Positions 40,843-52,580 of a stretch of 64,000 bases of DNA are shown here, in pieces (position 1 is the stretch's first letter; the number at the start of each line of letters is the position of its first letter). A program made the translations under genes and the position numbers. Below the pieces are notes generated by a model. It saw nothing but the letters and a program-made list of their open reading frames with translations. It had not been told where the DNA came from and made no database searches. The stretch comes from Forficula auricularia (taxonomy: Eukaryota > Arthropoda > Insecta > Dermaptera > Forficulidae), in contig JALMQS010000153.1 of the NCBI GenBank assembly GCA_024734495.1, positions 11,923,548-11,987,547 of the forward strand. Direction: 5' to 3'.

Positions 40843-42203
40843 TTGAGTAACCAACTTATTATACAATTTCATATACAATAATTTTGATTCAATTTCTAGT
40901 ACATGCCCGAAAGGGGCTTCGGTACTTTCTTTTAATATATTGAAAAAAGGTAATTTTTTGTTTACATTTGCTGATTTTGTACATATTGTTAATTTTAATT
41001 GTGTTTCAATTTTCCTCTTCTTCGTCTTCATTAATCGATAAAGTTCTTGATCCCCTGGCCCCTTCTTCTCCCTTATTTCTTCTCTTTTCTAGCTCGTCTT
41101 CATCCTTCATCCGTCTTATTACCTTTTTATCTTCCATCCTTCCCTCCTTTAATGGTTCTACCAGGTTCTTCCACAGCTTCTCTGTTCTTCTCTCTTCTCC
41201 TTTCTGTTCTGTTGTTTCTTCCTCTCTTATTCTCTTGTTATAAATATTTCCGCATCTGGCCCTTGTCCAGATGCGCCTCTTCCACTCGCTTATGTTCGGT
41301 CTCTCCAGATAGTCCTCTTTTCCAATATTTCTCTTTATTTCCTTATAGTAAGGGAAATACTTGGATTTCTCTATTTTTTCTAGGTCCAATTGTATTTTTT
41401 GTTCTGCTCCCTTTATTATGCCGTCTTCTATTTTCTTTAATAGTTCATTTTCTTCCGCATTTAGTAATTCTTGAACTATTGTGGGCTCTCCCCATCCATT
41501 CCACCTTTTTCTAAAACTGTTTCCCCATCTTGTTTCATTTTTATTTTTAATTCCTCTAATTATTTCCCTCAGGCATATCTTCGGCCATCTGTCATCCTCC
41601 ATCTCTTTGACCTTTAGCATATATTTTATCAATCTTTTAGACTGGTAGACATATAGGTTTGTTCTCCCCGTTTCTCCCCTCCATATATAGTCCGGCGTGT
41701 TTCTGTCTATCCCCATTATTAGCTTAATATATTCCCCTTGTGTTTTTTCCACCTCCATTTTTTCTTCCCAACCCCATAGTTCAACGCCATACATTAAGAT
41801 CGATTTTATTAGGGACTCGAAGAGGTAGAATTTCTTTGCGAATGAAGCCATTCTTGTTCTTTTTATTATACTCCATGTGGTGTATATAATTCTTTTTGCT
41901 TTTGCTTTTTGTTCTTTTATATGTTCATTGTGATTGTTTCTTGAATTTAGTCTGTATCCTAAGTATTTGATATTTTCGACTTCTTCGATTTTTTATTCCA
42001 TCATTAACCAGTTTCTTTTCTTCTCCCTCCTCCCCCTCTTCCTAAAACAAATTATTTTTGACTTTTTACAATTGATTTCAAGATCGTTCTTTTTTGTGTA
42101 TTTGACTAAATTTACTATCATCTCTCTTAACCCCTCTTCTGTGTCGGATACTACTGCCACGTCGTCAGCATATTTCAGACAGTATATCTTTTTATTCCCG
42201 ATC
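40843..42203 (-). mobile_element. 5'-truncated LINE with 15-bp TSD
   Basis: The insertion is flanked by a perfect 15-bp duplication tatttaatatttaat (40828-40842 and 42204-42218). It encodes only the RT from the YADD motif onward plus a 3' UTR of about 160 bases, so it is 5'-truncated as usual for target-primed insertion. No obvious poly-A tract marks the 3' end. Confidence 0.85.
41006..42202 (-). pseudogene. LINE reverse transcriptase C-terminal part
   Basis: Upstream of the 281-codon open frame, the minus strand reads KKIYCLKYADDVAVVSD, the RT catalytic YADD, then KNDLEINCKKSKII, NIKYLGYRLNSRNNHN. A TAA in KRNWLMME-stop near 41996 interrupts the frame. It continues FYLFESLIKSILMYGVELW, EYIKLIMGIDRNTPDYIW, RGETGRTNLYVY, EDDRWPKICLREI and a Lys/Glu-rich tail. 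This is the thumb/connector and C-terminal region of a non-LTR retrotransposon polymerase. I cannot place its clade firmly. Confidence 0.85.
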
Positions 42204-42639
42204 TATTTAATATTTAATAAAATTATTTATAATCATGTAGGGAGGGGGGTTAGTTTTTCCATTTTTAGATTACTCTGGGCCCACCTATTATGTATACGAA
42301 ATTTGGTTGAGTTTGGTACAAGAGCCTAGATTTTCATTTTTTGACCCTACACTCCCCCACATAATTGGTTAGTGAAGACATGTTAAAGCTCGAACACTCA
42401 TGCCGCACACGATCGGTTAGTCACCTGGCTGGTTGAGTGCGGCAAAAATTTTGGCAATGTTTAGCTTTCCTAAGAAAGCAAGTCGTCATAAGACATATAT
42501 TTGTAATACACTTCTATTTTATGTTTATGTGGTTTGAAATTAATGCTTTGTAACCAAAGCTGGGCAAAATACACCTCATCAACAAAATGCAAAATAGTTT
42601 TAATAAATAATAAATTCGATTATATTGAAAATTGTTCAT

Positions 42640-43210
42640 AAAGAGAAATTCCTGAGGTTGTCCTCTACTTAATAGAAATAAACATATACATTATATACCT
42701 ATAGGTACCTATATATAACGAATATAAATATGTATATTCATAATTTATCTGTTAGATGCTATAGTTTCGAAGGTTTTCTCTTCATCATCAGTATTTTAAT
42801 TATAAATATTCTATATGTTATTTCTCACACTTGTTTAGTGACTAGCTTACTATATCAATACCAAAACAACATAACATTTGTATATTTGTTAATTTGTTGT
42901 AGTTAAATTGTATTGATGTTTGGTTGAGCTAGTCACCGAGGACTTGTGCCTCTAAGCAGGTCGAGGGATAAAGATTTATTTATTTATTTAAAACGATTTA
43001 CAAACATCCAATCCGTTTTTTGAACCAATGAAAAATAATAGATAAAATATTTCTAATTAAAAAGACTGATGATTAAGGTCAAACCCGCGGTACTATAGGT
43101 AGTCTCTAACAAATAAATTATACATATATATATCTATATGTTTATTTGTATCAAGCAGAGGACAAACCTCATTGACTTTTCTTTATAAATTAACAATTCT
43201 GCTAAACTCA
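42640..43210. repeat. Fold-back of ACTATAG family with nested R7
   Basis: The left arm (about 42640-42795) and right arm (about 43040-43205) are inverted copies (gaggacaacctcagg; aaatttctctttatg; tcgaaactatag). Hammerhead-like cores lie at 42755-42795 (minus; CTGATGA, T, GAAG...CTTC, GAAACTATAG) and 43061-43113 (plus; CTGATGA, but GAAA lost). An R7 LINE-3'-end-like repeat occupies 42880-42992 between them. Confidence 0.7.
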
Positions 43211-44084
43211 ACAAAACAAATTATTTTCAAGAACATTGTTCAGCTAATATTAAAATATTTAATTAATATTACTATAAAATTTTATAAATACTTATATTAA
43301 CTTTGACATTTATTTGTTAAACAATCAATGGCTTGATTTCTGTTCGTGTAATGCTATATTTTCTATTTTGTATCTCAAATGTCTGAAATGATGTATTTTG
43401 CCCAGCTCTATTTTTAATTGGTATTTCAAATAAATTTGTCTTTACACCAAAAATATTTGAAATACATTTTATAATAAATATCATTTTTCTAAGGCTATAT
43501 TATAAACTATATTTTTTAGCAACGAAATTTTCTCTGGAGAGAGTCGGACTTGTAGAACTTTTAATTGAATGTAATGGAAGGTAGCCCAGGGGTAGTAAAG
43601 ACAAGAGTGAAAGGAAAAATATAAAAAAATACTGGTGGATTGAAAATTATCAATAATAATTAAATCTTTTTATAACCTTAAATTTCTTCTGCTTATACTT
43701 GAACAACTTGATAAGTTATGTTAACTAAATTGTAAATTATAAATTAAGTAAAAATTGTAATAAATAATACTATATATTAACCTCTTTGGAACAACAATAA
43801 AATGAATAGCCGGGTTTTTTCTCAAAGCCTTTTTCCCTGCAAAAATTTAATTATACAAATGTAAATAAAAATTACAAAAAAAAAACTTATTGTAAAATTA
43901 AAATTAAAAAAAAACTATATTATGTAAAAAAAAATCAACTGGGATCCATTTAAAATGGCCTTTTCTTTTTTCATTGTATTAAATTTAAGATATTATACTT
44001 CTTTTGGATTGTTAGAAGTAACTTTGTAATAAATTGTATATATTTTTTTTAATAAAACAACCTCTTAAAACTAAAAAAGTGGTT
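43210..44084. other. AT-rich stretch, nothing recognised
   Basis: Long A/T-rich sequence with homopolymer A tracts near 43880-43935. I looked for a continuation of the PIGG-like gene (GDHGM motif) and did not find one. Confidence 0.5.
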
Positions 44085-44150
44085 ATAGAGCATGCCTTCT
44101 AATCAAGCTAGTGCAGGTTCAAGCATACAATATACCCACCGGTATATCCA
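44085..44150 (+). repeat. tRNA-like SINE fragment
   Basis: gtggttatagagcatgcc, cttctaatcaagctagtg and gcaggttcaagca match the head of the SINE at 1795, with a mutated A-box. No body was recognised. Confidence 0.45.
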
Positions 44151-44499
44151 ATAATGAAATTGCAAAAGGACAAATTAGTATATATAGGGTAGAAATAATA
44201 TTTTATTCATTTTTAGTTTTTATAAAATTTTTATTTAAATATAAATTATTAATTAAATAACTTGATAATAAATTCTTTTAAAATAGGTTAGTCTATATAT
44301 AAATTATTTAGCAAATTTTAAACAGTAAAAATAAATTAAAATTTGAATTTACATAGAAATTGAGAATTAATGCATTGCTTTAGGTGAATCTTTAAGAATT
44401 ATTTAATAATCTCTTTGTTTCAGTGGAAAAATAAATAATAATATAAAATTTTACTTAAAACATATCATTACTTGAAACTTAAACAGAACGAACAGAGGA

Positions 44500-45142
44500 G
44501 CAGGAATTGGAGAAATAATCACAAAAAGAATGGAAGAAGGAAAAAGAGGAGATTGAATCTGAACAAGACAACGGGACATCTTACTACACACTTCTAGAGA
44601 GATCATTCTAGACAGAGCTTTCTATAGAAATCATTCACTCTGAATATATTCAATCATTCTCTCTGAATATATATTATCATTCTCTTTACATCTTGCATTC
44701 ACATTCCGAAGTTATCCACACAAATTTCTCAGTCTATCCATCCTTCTACTTTGCACCTATTACTATAGCAATATTCCTATATTCCACTCGATATACAAGT
44801 ATATCCGAATTGGAGCTCACTTGTTCCGGGAAGAAAACCCAACGTGGTCAAAGAAATCCATTAAACACCGGCTATTTTCACTAGACACCAAGAATTCCTT
44901 TCAAGCGCGCCTACATCTCAAATAATTGGTGCCGGAGCTATAAATCGGTGTCTAAGGGGACGGCAGGAAAACAGGACCATTCCTGGGAAGAGGAATTATT
45001 ACCAAAGGAGGAAATTGCTGCAATCGAGAAGATCCAAAAGGCGATTCTATCCATTCAGCCATCAAGGAGTGTAACAAATCTTACATTAATAATCAAACAA
45101 ATTTCTCTAATAACCCATTCTATTTCTGTTAAATTCAAGTAA
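44500..45142 (+). mobile_element. Possible LTR-retrotransposon 5' end
   Basis: At about 44927, tggtgccggagctataaa has the form of a tRNA primer-binding site following an LTR (TGG complement of CCA). About 25 bases later an ATG opens a 64-codon frame, KGTAGKQDHSWEEELLPKEE and IAAIEKIQKAILSI, resembling the acidic N-terminus of a Gag. No second LTR, RT or protease was found. Tentative. Confidence 0.35.
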
Positions 45143-46553
45143 TGATAAAAATAAATTCACATTATTAAATTTTAAATAATTCTAATAAAAATCTTTATTT
45201 GTTGAAAACCCCACCTCCCTCCTTTTGATATTATTTTATTTTGTTTTTTTATTATTCTTCATCAATTTTTCACTATTTTTTACACTAAATTCAGTAAAGT
45301 AGCTTAAATGAAATTCAATCATTTCAGGTTATAAGCACTGAGGAGCGACTACCCTGAGTACACCCACCACCCTTAAGGAAATTAATATATAAGCAAACCC
45401 CTTGCTATAAGAGCAAGCCCACGTCACCTCACATCCAAGCCTCATATCCATTTTCAAAAACCAACATCCATTATCATATACACCACTGAAAGCATGACTC
45501 GCTGCAAATATTTGACTGGCTAAAATCTGATCCCTACTGATATCTGATACACTTAATTCACACACACACATGCGAACTGGCCAAAATGGGATATAGGCGA
45601 AGGTCTTAAAAAAAAAAAAATTAAGTAAATAATGGTTTCCTTTTTACCCTAACTTTGAAATTTTTTCTCTTATTTACTGAGGATATAATATATGTATATG
45701 TATGAATATCAATAACAATATTGCAAAAGTATTAAATGAACTTTCTAAGTTTCACTTCTTTCGTGTGATACCTATTCCTAGAATAGACACATAACCTATT
45801 TTTATACATGATATTAATATCTTACTTTATTTATTGCAGATTTCTTTAGCTCTTTTATTATCGGTCGATTCTTCGTCTTCAACATCGACCGGTCTCTATT
45901 ATCGGTCGATTCTTCGCCTTCAACATCAACCTGTCTCAACCAATCAATATTCATTGATAATTATAACAATATCTAATAGTATTAACAAAATGTGTATCAA
46001 GACATTATTAAAAAAACAAACAAACACAAAAACTAATACATTTTTTAAAAACATTTATACAAAAATATTATCTTAATAAAATGTAAAAACTACTGCCATT
46101 TTCAATTATCACAATATATTAGTTGATTTTGAAATAGTTGAAATTATACAAGATTATTTACCACTTAAAAAAAAACTGTGATAATAAATAGTATTAATGT
46201 AACTAAATTGTTAAATTATATTTTTATTATTTAAATGAATGCCTACTTGTAGGTATATGTGTGAATATAAATATATTGTATATTATGGAATCGTGTATTT
46301 TTATGTTGTTGATTTAAAAATTTGTGTGAATATTTTGTACTTACTTTATATTATTATATTTGAGTGTAAATAAATTTAATTAATAATAATAGTATTAATG
46401 TTAGAAGAATTGAAAACTGCCATTTGTGCCTCGATTGTATCTGTGTCCTTACTATGTCAAAATATAATACTTTTATTTCTTTAATACTTCAAATAAGTCT
46501 ATTCGTTCTTGTTGCATTTAATGTGCAATTCATTCACTTTAGGTCATCTAATA
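45143..46553. other. Non-coding stretch with small tandem duplication
   Basis: At 45858-45939 a 41-base unit (tcggtcgattcttcg...tcttcaacatcgacc) is tandemly duplicated, just after an acceptor-like ttattgcag. One frame, ISLALLLSVDSSSS, is faintly like a PIGG hydrophobic segment, but I do not consider it supported. Otherwise nothing recognised. Confidence 0.4.
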
Positions 46554-46878
46554 CAGTGTTCCGCAAACTTTTTATGTTCAAGGCACACCTACCAAATCAA
46601 GAAATTTTAGAGGAACAACAAAGAAAAAAACAATGTTTATTTAATATTTATTATTATTATAATCAATATAATAGGAAAAGATGTATAATGAGAAATGTGA
46701 GCCTACTTAACTGAGCACAGGCGATCAAAATTTGGAGGAATCGTTGATAAGGCTGCTCGCATAACTCTCAGCTATCTGTAGGTGCATTATCTTAACAAAA
46801 CTTGACATTTTTCCACGGCACACCATCTAATGACTATGGTACACCAGTGTGTCGCGGCACACACTTTGCGGAACACTG
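46554..46878. mobile_element. hAT-type MITE, 325 bp
   Basis: Ends cagtgttccgcaaactttt and aaagt-type inverted gtttgcggaacactg, with inner partners ggcacacctacc and ggcacacactttg. The flanking duplication is atctaata / atctaaac (6 of 8). The interior shows no transposase, though a 96-codon open frame runs across the left end by chance. Confidence 0.8.
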
Positions 46879-47538
46879 ATCTAAACTATTGGTAATTTTT
46901 TTTTATATTTTGTTAATAATAACAGCAAAAAAGCCCATCTTCCGAGAATATAAAACTCATAAAAATCTAGACTGAGCAAAATTTCAATCTATCATTATAT
47001 CTTTCTAATCCTAAATCTGTGAGGCCATTGCATATCTCGTAAACTAAAGAACACGCAAACATTAGTGGCTTTAATTAACATTTATTTTTATACATATGTA
47101 AATAAAAACTACAATAAAAATAAAATTAAAAGACACGTATACAGCCAATATCAGATTTCAAAAAGTAAATAAGTAGGAAAATACATTTCCGCTTACAAAG
47201 TTGGAATTTGATTAAAATTTTACTTCCACCGGTTCCACCTATCTATCCCATAACTCTATGCCAGTCCATCTTAAGGCAATGAATTCCAATTACATTCATT
47301 AATAAAAATTAATTCATGAAATCCAATAACAAATATAAAAGAAATTAAAAAGTTAAAAAATATCGTTTAGCTCAAAAAAAATGTAGGTATAAATATTCAA
47401 AATAAATAAAATCTGCAAAAAGAACGTCATAAAGAGAAATCAATGAGGTTGTCCTCCGCATGATGCAAATAAATATATAATATATATTTAATTATATATA
47501 ATTTATCCTTATGAATCATCGACTCTCCTACTCTCGGC

Positions 47539-47929
47539 CAAGGGCGGATCCAGGTTTTTTTTTTTTGGGGGGGGGGGGGAGAGAATGTATAAGGTGCGCA
47601 ATGTATATAAGATCTACTTTTTATCTCGAAAGTATGTCGCGATCGAATTGTCCAAGCGGGGGGCAGAGACGCCGCCCCCCCCCCCCCACACACACATAGA
47701 ACTTTATTTTCAATTTTAAAATTTTTTAGAAAAATAAATGGTTTTTTTTCAAATTTTTTTTGCAAATTTCATATTTTAAGTTCATTAAAATAAAAAAATT
47801 GTTATAAATTCCCTGTCGATTTGGCCGCCGTTTTTTGGCCTCTGCGTGCGACGCGACGTGTTGCTCTCCCGCCAGGCACGGGCTCTATGGGGGGGGTCGC
47901 CCCCTCCGCCCCCCCTGAATCCGCCCTTG
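47539..47929. mobile_element. 391-bp MITE, caagggcggatcc ends
   Basis: Terminal inverted repeats caagggcggatccagg / cctgaatccgcccttg and an 8-bp duplication ctctcggc / ctcgcggc (7 of 8). Inside are poly-G and poly-C tracts, and a GC-rich segment at 47820-47920 unlike its AT-rich surroundings. It resembles the short MITE at 32740. Confidence 0.8.
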
Positions 47930-48260
47930 CTCGCGGCAAACTAAATCTTTTCAATTAAAAATACATCCTTTATTTCTCTTAATTTATTAATAAATAAATT
48001 AAGATTTTAAATTATACGATCATTCTGCTTAATAAGCATGAAAAAGAAAAAATACTTTAAATATAAAAATACATGAAAAAATCAACATACTTTTATTAAT
48101 ATTATTTTAAAACTTTTCCATATACTAGTATATTTGTATATATAAAAATTATTAAATTTATATTATTTTTTTATTTTAAAATTTAAAATGTTTTAGATTA
48201 AAACAAGCATCTATCTAAGTATAATTTCCCAAATAAAAAGCTTTTGTCCTAGTCTTTCAC

Positions 48261-48405
48261 CGAGGGGTGAACCGCAACATAAAATTGTGTACACCTACTT
48301 CCACTTCCACTTTCATTTCCAAGTAGAAGACAATAGATTATCTAATGAATTCCAAAGTAATTCCAAAGACGGTGTACACCTAATTCCAATCGCTGTTCAC
48401 CCCTC
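48261..48405. mobile_element. MITE family R5, copy B (145 bp)
   Basis: cgaggggtgaaccgca and its inverted partner ttcacccctcg bound the element. An exact 8-bp target duplication, tctttcac, lies on each side (48253-48260 and 48406-48413). The perfect TSD makes this the clearest copy. Confidence 0.9.
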
Positions 48406-49082
48406 GTCTTTCACCCTACCTCAACGTAGACGAAGTCGCCTTTTAATCCTAATAGTCATGGAGCTCCATGCTTGTTCGCTCTCTTCAAGTAGTTTGGTTG
48501 AAGAACACCAAACTTACTATTTTAATTTAATATTAATTTTAATTATTTATTTAATATTAATTTTAATTATTTATTTAATATTAATAATATGAAAATAGCT
48601 TTCTTCTGCCCTCTGAAGGCCGTGTTTACCAGTGCCAGTGCTGTTTGAATTTATCTAACATAATCGTATTATTAAATATTTTATTAATTTATTATAAGAC
48701 ATTATCTTATATTTCAATATATTGAATTTTTATATATTAAAAAATATTCCAAAATTGAGTCGACTTGATGAATCAAAAACAAATAACAAGATCCTTATGC
48801 CGAGAGGCTTGCAACCCAGCTTGATTTGCCACCTCCCTGCAATATTCGACCACATTTTTTGTAACTCATATTCCCAGAAACTCATCACTCCCTGCCTAAT
48901 TCCCTTTTCAACAACGTTTAATTAGCCCCTCCCTAGTTCATCCCTTTGAACCTACACAACCTCTACATTCTTCCACACTTTCCTTAATTGTCTTTTCAAT
49001 ATTTTTTCGGGGAGGGTTATATCCCCCCCCCCCCCCCCCACCTCTTAACACCTTTAGCCATTTCTTTTTTTCCTTTACCCTA

Positions 49083-49800
49083 TGCGAAGCATGGGGAAAT
49101 AAGTATTGTAATCGGTCTTGCGGCAAGCGCGACTTCAAAGGGTCCTCAGGTAAAGAGTACGGAACCCATAGACTCAATTAAAGTCACAAATTCTAGTATT
49201 CAATTAGGTTGAATTTTAGCACGTGACGGTTATGCCAAAAATTACATGGGGTCCCGTCGAAAGGGCAAAAAGTGCGATTTTTTCAGGAAGTGGCTGCGTA
49301 TCGAGGGGTGAACCGCGACCTAATATGCTGTACATCTACTTCCACTTGTACTTCCAAATATTTCCAAGTAATTCCAAATATTTCCAAGTAATTCCAAATA
49401 TTTCCAAGTAATTCCAAATATTTCCAAGTAATTCCAAATATGTCCAAGTAATTCCAAATATTTCTAAGTACTTCCAAATATTTCGAAGCTCTTCCAAATA
49501 TTTCCAATTACTTCCAAATATTCCTAAGTACTTTCAAATATTTCCAAGTACTTTCAAATATTTTCAAGTACTTTCAAATATTTCCAAGTACTTCCAAAAT
49601 ACTTCCAAAGAGGAGTAAACCTACTTCCAATCGCGGATCACCCCTCGGTGCGGATTGATGGATGCATGGATGTTATCGATTTTTTCGTCCACGTTTTTTT
49701 CCACACCGTTGCACCGATTGAAATGAAATTGAAAACCCATCATTACTTTAACAAAGTGAAACGCTGATTAGTTTTTGGTACATATCGGCCCTCAAACATT
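49083..49800 (+). repeat. Dispersed repeat R6 split by a MITE
   Basis: Homologous to 4940-5240 up to 49301 and continuing after the MITE at 49648 (gatttttt-cgtccacg...ttttttccaca). It carries a C run at 49022 just upstream. Confidence 0.6.
49302..49647. mobile_element. MITE family R5, copy C, internally expanded
   Basis: The same ends as copies A and B (cgaggggtgaaccgcgac ... tcgcggatcacccctcg), but 346 bp long. The interior is replaced by a tandem array of a 20-base unit (tttccaagtaattccaaata), about 13-14 units from about 49350 to 49615, with increasing divergence to the right. Flank ctgcgtat / gtgcggat suggests an 8-bp TSD (6 of 8). Confidence 0.88.
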
Positions 49801-50399
49801 AGTACTTTATTTAAGTACTTTTTTAGTTTTTTCTAAATATCTTGGAAATCACTTAACAAATTTTTCATTTATTTATTGGCATCGGGTAAAAACCCATTTT
49901 TGCAAAAAACCATTTCTTATTTATCCTTCATTTTTAGGACCTTAAGGATGAAATACAGCCCTTTACTATTGTTCTTAACTTTTCTGACTCGGTCGCCTTG
50001 TCTGCATCCTCCATAGATATATCCATCGGAATATTAACACAGCATCAAGAGAAATTTGATAAACACTGCTCTATCGCTCTAGACCTATAAAAAAATCTCA
50101 GGAAGTATCATTTTGATATTTTAATTTCCCAAAAGAAAGTTCATTATCCTTAATTAGCTCCGATGACTATTTAAGTAGCTAGAGAGGATATAAATTTCAA
50201 AATTAAATAATTTTTTTCTGAGAAAAATAAACAATATTTTACAAAAATAAAAGCGGTTTTAAATAAAAGGTGCCCCTTATGTAGGTGAAAATTTCTATTG
50301 AAATCCGAGTCATCAATGCTCTCTTCATTAGTAATTGTCATCGCTTGAAACCAAACAATAATCTATATATATATATATATATAAAATTAAAATTATAGG

Positions 50400-50720
50400 G
50401 GATGTAATTTCTGACAACTTTGGTTTGAAAAAATTCCCCCCAAAAAGACCCAAAAAGTGGGGAGGGGGGGTTCAAAAAATGAAAATTCTTGCCCTTGGAG
50501 AAAACTCATCCAAATTTTGTATACTTAATCGGTGGGCCTCTAGAGAGCTAGAAATTCAAAAACTAACCACCTAAAATGGGGGGAGGATCAAAAAATGAAA
50601 ATTCTTGCCCTTGGAGCAAACTTAACCAAATTTTGTATACATAATCTGTGGGCCACTAGAAGGCTAGAAATGTAAAAACTGGGTGGGGAGGTGCGAGTGC
50701 GGGCCGAAGGCGGGCCTCGC
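50400..50720 (-). repeat. Family R4 tandem units
   Basis: Two minus-strand units with gcctctagagagctag, ttaaccaaattttgtatac and G-rich runs. Preceded by a (TA)n microsatellite at about 50362-50384. Confidence 0.65.
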
Positions 50721-52550
50721 AGGTAGTATATATAACAAAACAACGTATTTTATTATTGTGAAGACCATGCGTATAGTGTATACAGAGGGTGTGGCTAATA
50801 CATGCGCCATAGCATAAGGGGCTGGGAATTCTGAATGAGTTCTAAATTCAACACAAAAAAAATATTTTTTTTTTTGGAAAAAGTTTATCTGTCTTGTAAA
50901 GTCGAAAAAATTAAATTAAATTAATTTATATTTTGCATAAGAGGGAAGTGATAGTAAAATAGAAGGAAGGCATTTTTAAATAAGAGCTTTCTGAATAGTC
51001 CTGCTATCTGTAGAACAAAATTAAAACAAATGATTATGTATTTCGTTTTGAATTCTAAATCAGTGCTGCCATCACATGGACGCCCTAGAACCTACGGTCT
51101 CTATATTTCATCTTCGTTACATCCCGCTATATTTAGATAATTTTTAACTCTCATTTTGCAACACATCTCAAATAGAATGGAAATCTTGTTTTAGTAACAA
51201 AAAAATTAATTAGACAGGGCCAATAAAGCTGCTTATGACTTAAAATTAAAACCTGAAAAAAATTGTATTTTTAATAAATGACGTATGTTAGCTAGCCTTT
51301 GAAGCTTTGACGGGCCCTGTGCTACGTATTAATTCGGACCCCTATATTTTTTTGATAAATATTAATAAAACATGTAGTATAATGCGTTTTTTATAAAGAC
51401 TTAATTTGATTATTATAGGATTAAGCAATTTATTATTATTATTTTTTTTTAATTTTAGCCGTTCCTCACTAAACTATGTTTAATTCCCGGTATGTGTTTT
51501 TGTATTTATGCACTACTCTATTAGTCTATTTGATTTGTGAAAAAAAAATTAAAAAATTAAATATTGAAATAGGTAAAAATTTAATAATGTAACATTGCGA
51601 TCGCCTTGCCGGGGTCCTGACACTTTGAGAGCTTCTATTTCCAAGGTGAAAAAAGTTAATTTCACTTTATGAATTCTAAGTGGAAGGAATCGATGCCCTT
51701 AATAGTTTGAAGGCGGATTAACTCCAAATAATGTGGCGTCAAGAGGCCCAAAAGTTCCAAAAAATCCATTGGTCCGTGTGTACGTATGTATACATATGTA
51801 CGTATGTATGTACCTTGTAACCCCCCTACGTTTCGCACCCGTAAGCCTCATAACTACGAAATTCGAAACTTAAGCTCCATATATAGGCTTGATAGTACAA
51901 CAAGCTTTTGGTTGAAATCGGAACATCGGAAGTTGGCATTTACATTAAAGATTAAAAATAATTATAATTACAAACAAAAATAAAAAATCTGATGACCGAA
52001 AGATGACTGTCCAAAAATGTATAAATTAGGAAATAGAGGAATTCATTTTATTTATATAATTTATTTTGTTTTGTATTGATAGTCATTCATTTTATCCTCA
52101 TTACAGCTCATTATAACTGAAGATGGCATTATATAATTAAAGCCGAACCTGTTTTCTACAATTGAGAGTTTTTATTCGATTGAGGCTCTCTTTATTAGCT
52201 GAATTCCTCTCTTTCCCAATTTATAAAAATAAAAATTTATACTTTTAATAAAACCTATTAATTTAATTTATTTTAGTAATTATAGGACTGATGTTTTTTG
52301 TGTTATATGCAACCATTTTTACGATTTTTTTTATAATTTTCTGTGATACATATTTGTCAGAGTTTTATTTATAGTATATAATAATTACTTATCTTTAGAG
52401 CTTTACATTGAAATATTATTGTAAGTAAATGATAATAAAACTGTTACAATTATCTCAAGTAGTAGCTCTTTAGTACCTACTAAAAATTTTTTGTTATAAA
52501 TAATAAACATGTCCGCGAAAATTTTCACAAATTTTACGGGTCCGTGGGCC
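50721..52550. other. AT-rich stretch with R8 fragment
   Basis: From about 51775 to 51960 there is a partial copy of family R8 (tacgtatgtatac..., cgtttcgcacccgtaagcc, aacttaagctcc, gaaatcggaacatcggaag). At 52104 a weak hammerhead-like motif (aCTGAAGA, T, GGC...GCC, GAAC) occurs on the plus strand. No genes were recognised. Confidence 0.45.
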
Positions 52551-52580
52551 AAAAAAGGTTGAGAAACGCTGATCTAGTTC
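52551..52580 (-). mobile_element. hAT terminal fragment
   Basis: Minus strand: cagcgtttctcaacctt, the typical outer end of hAT elements. A similar end, cagcgcttcttaaac, occurs at 61930 on the plus strand. No partner end was identified. Confidence 0.45.

Larger units (their letters stand above)
40776..42370 (+). repeat. Family R4 copy split by a LINE
   Basis: The left part 40776-40842 (catccacttgactttacc...tatttaatatttaat) and right part 42204-42370 (tatttaatatttaataaaa...cctagattttcatttttt) together correspond to the start of the copy at 26160. The LINE insertion at 40843-42203 separates them, with tatttaatatttaat duplicated on both sides. Confidence 0.8.

Noticed and set aside
41047..41514. 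155-codon plus-strand frame rich in Leu, Ser, Phe
   Set aside because: Antisense shadow of the Lys/Glu-rich LINE RT C-terminus.
45838..46076. Possible downstream PIGG exon (ISLALLLSVDSSSSTSTG)
   Set aside because: Only a hydrophobic resemblance, and it consists largely of a 41-base tandem duplication. The GDHGM exon that should precede it was not found.
48287..49507. Open frames over the R5 MITEs and the 20-bp array
   Set aside because: The unit is 20 bp, so the repetitive peptide (for example KYLELLGNIWNYL) is an artefact of the tandem array.
52104..52150. Hammerhead-like motif CTGAAGA, T, GGC...GCC, GAAC
   Set aside because: GAAA is changed to GAAC, the loop is long and no second copy was seen. 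Too weak to list as a separate element.
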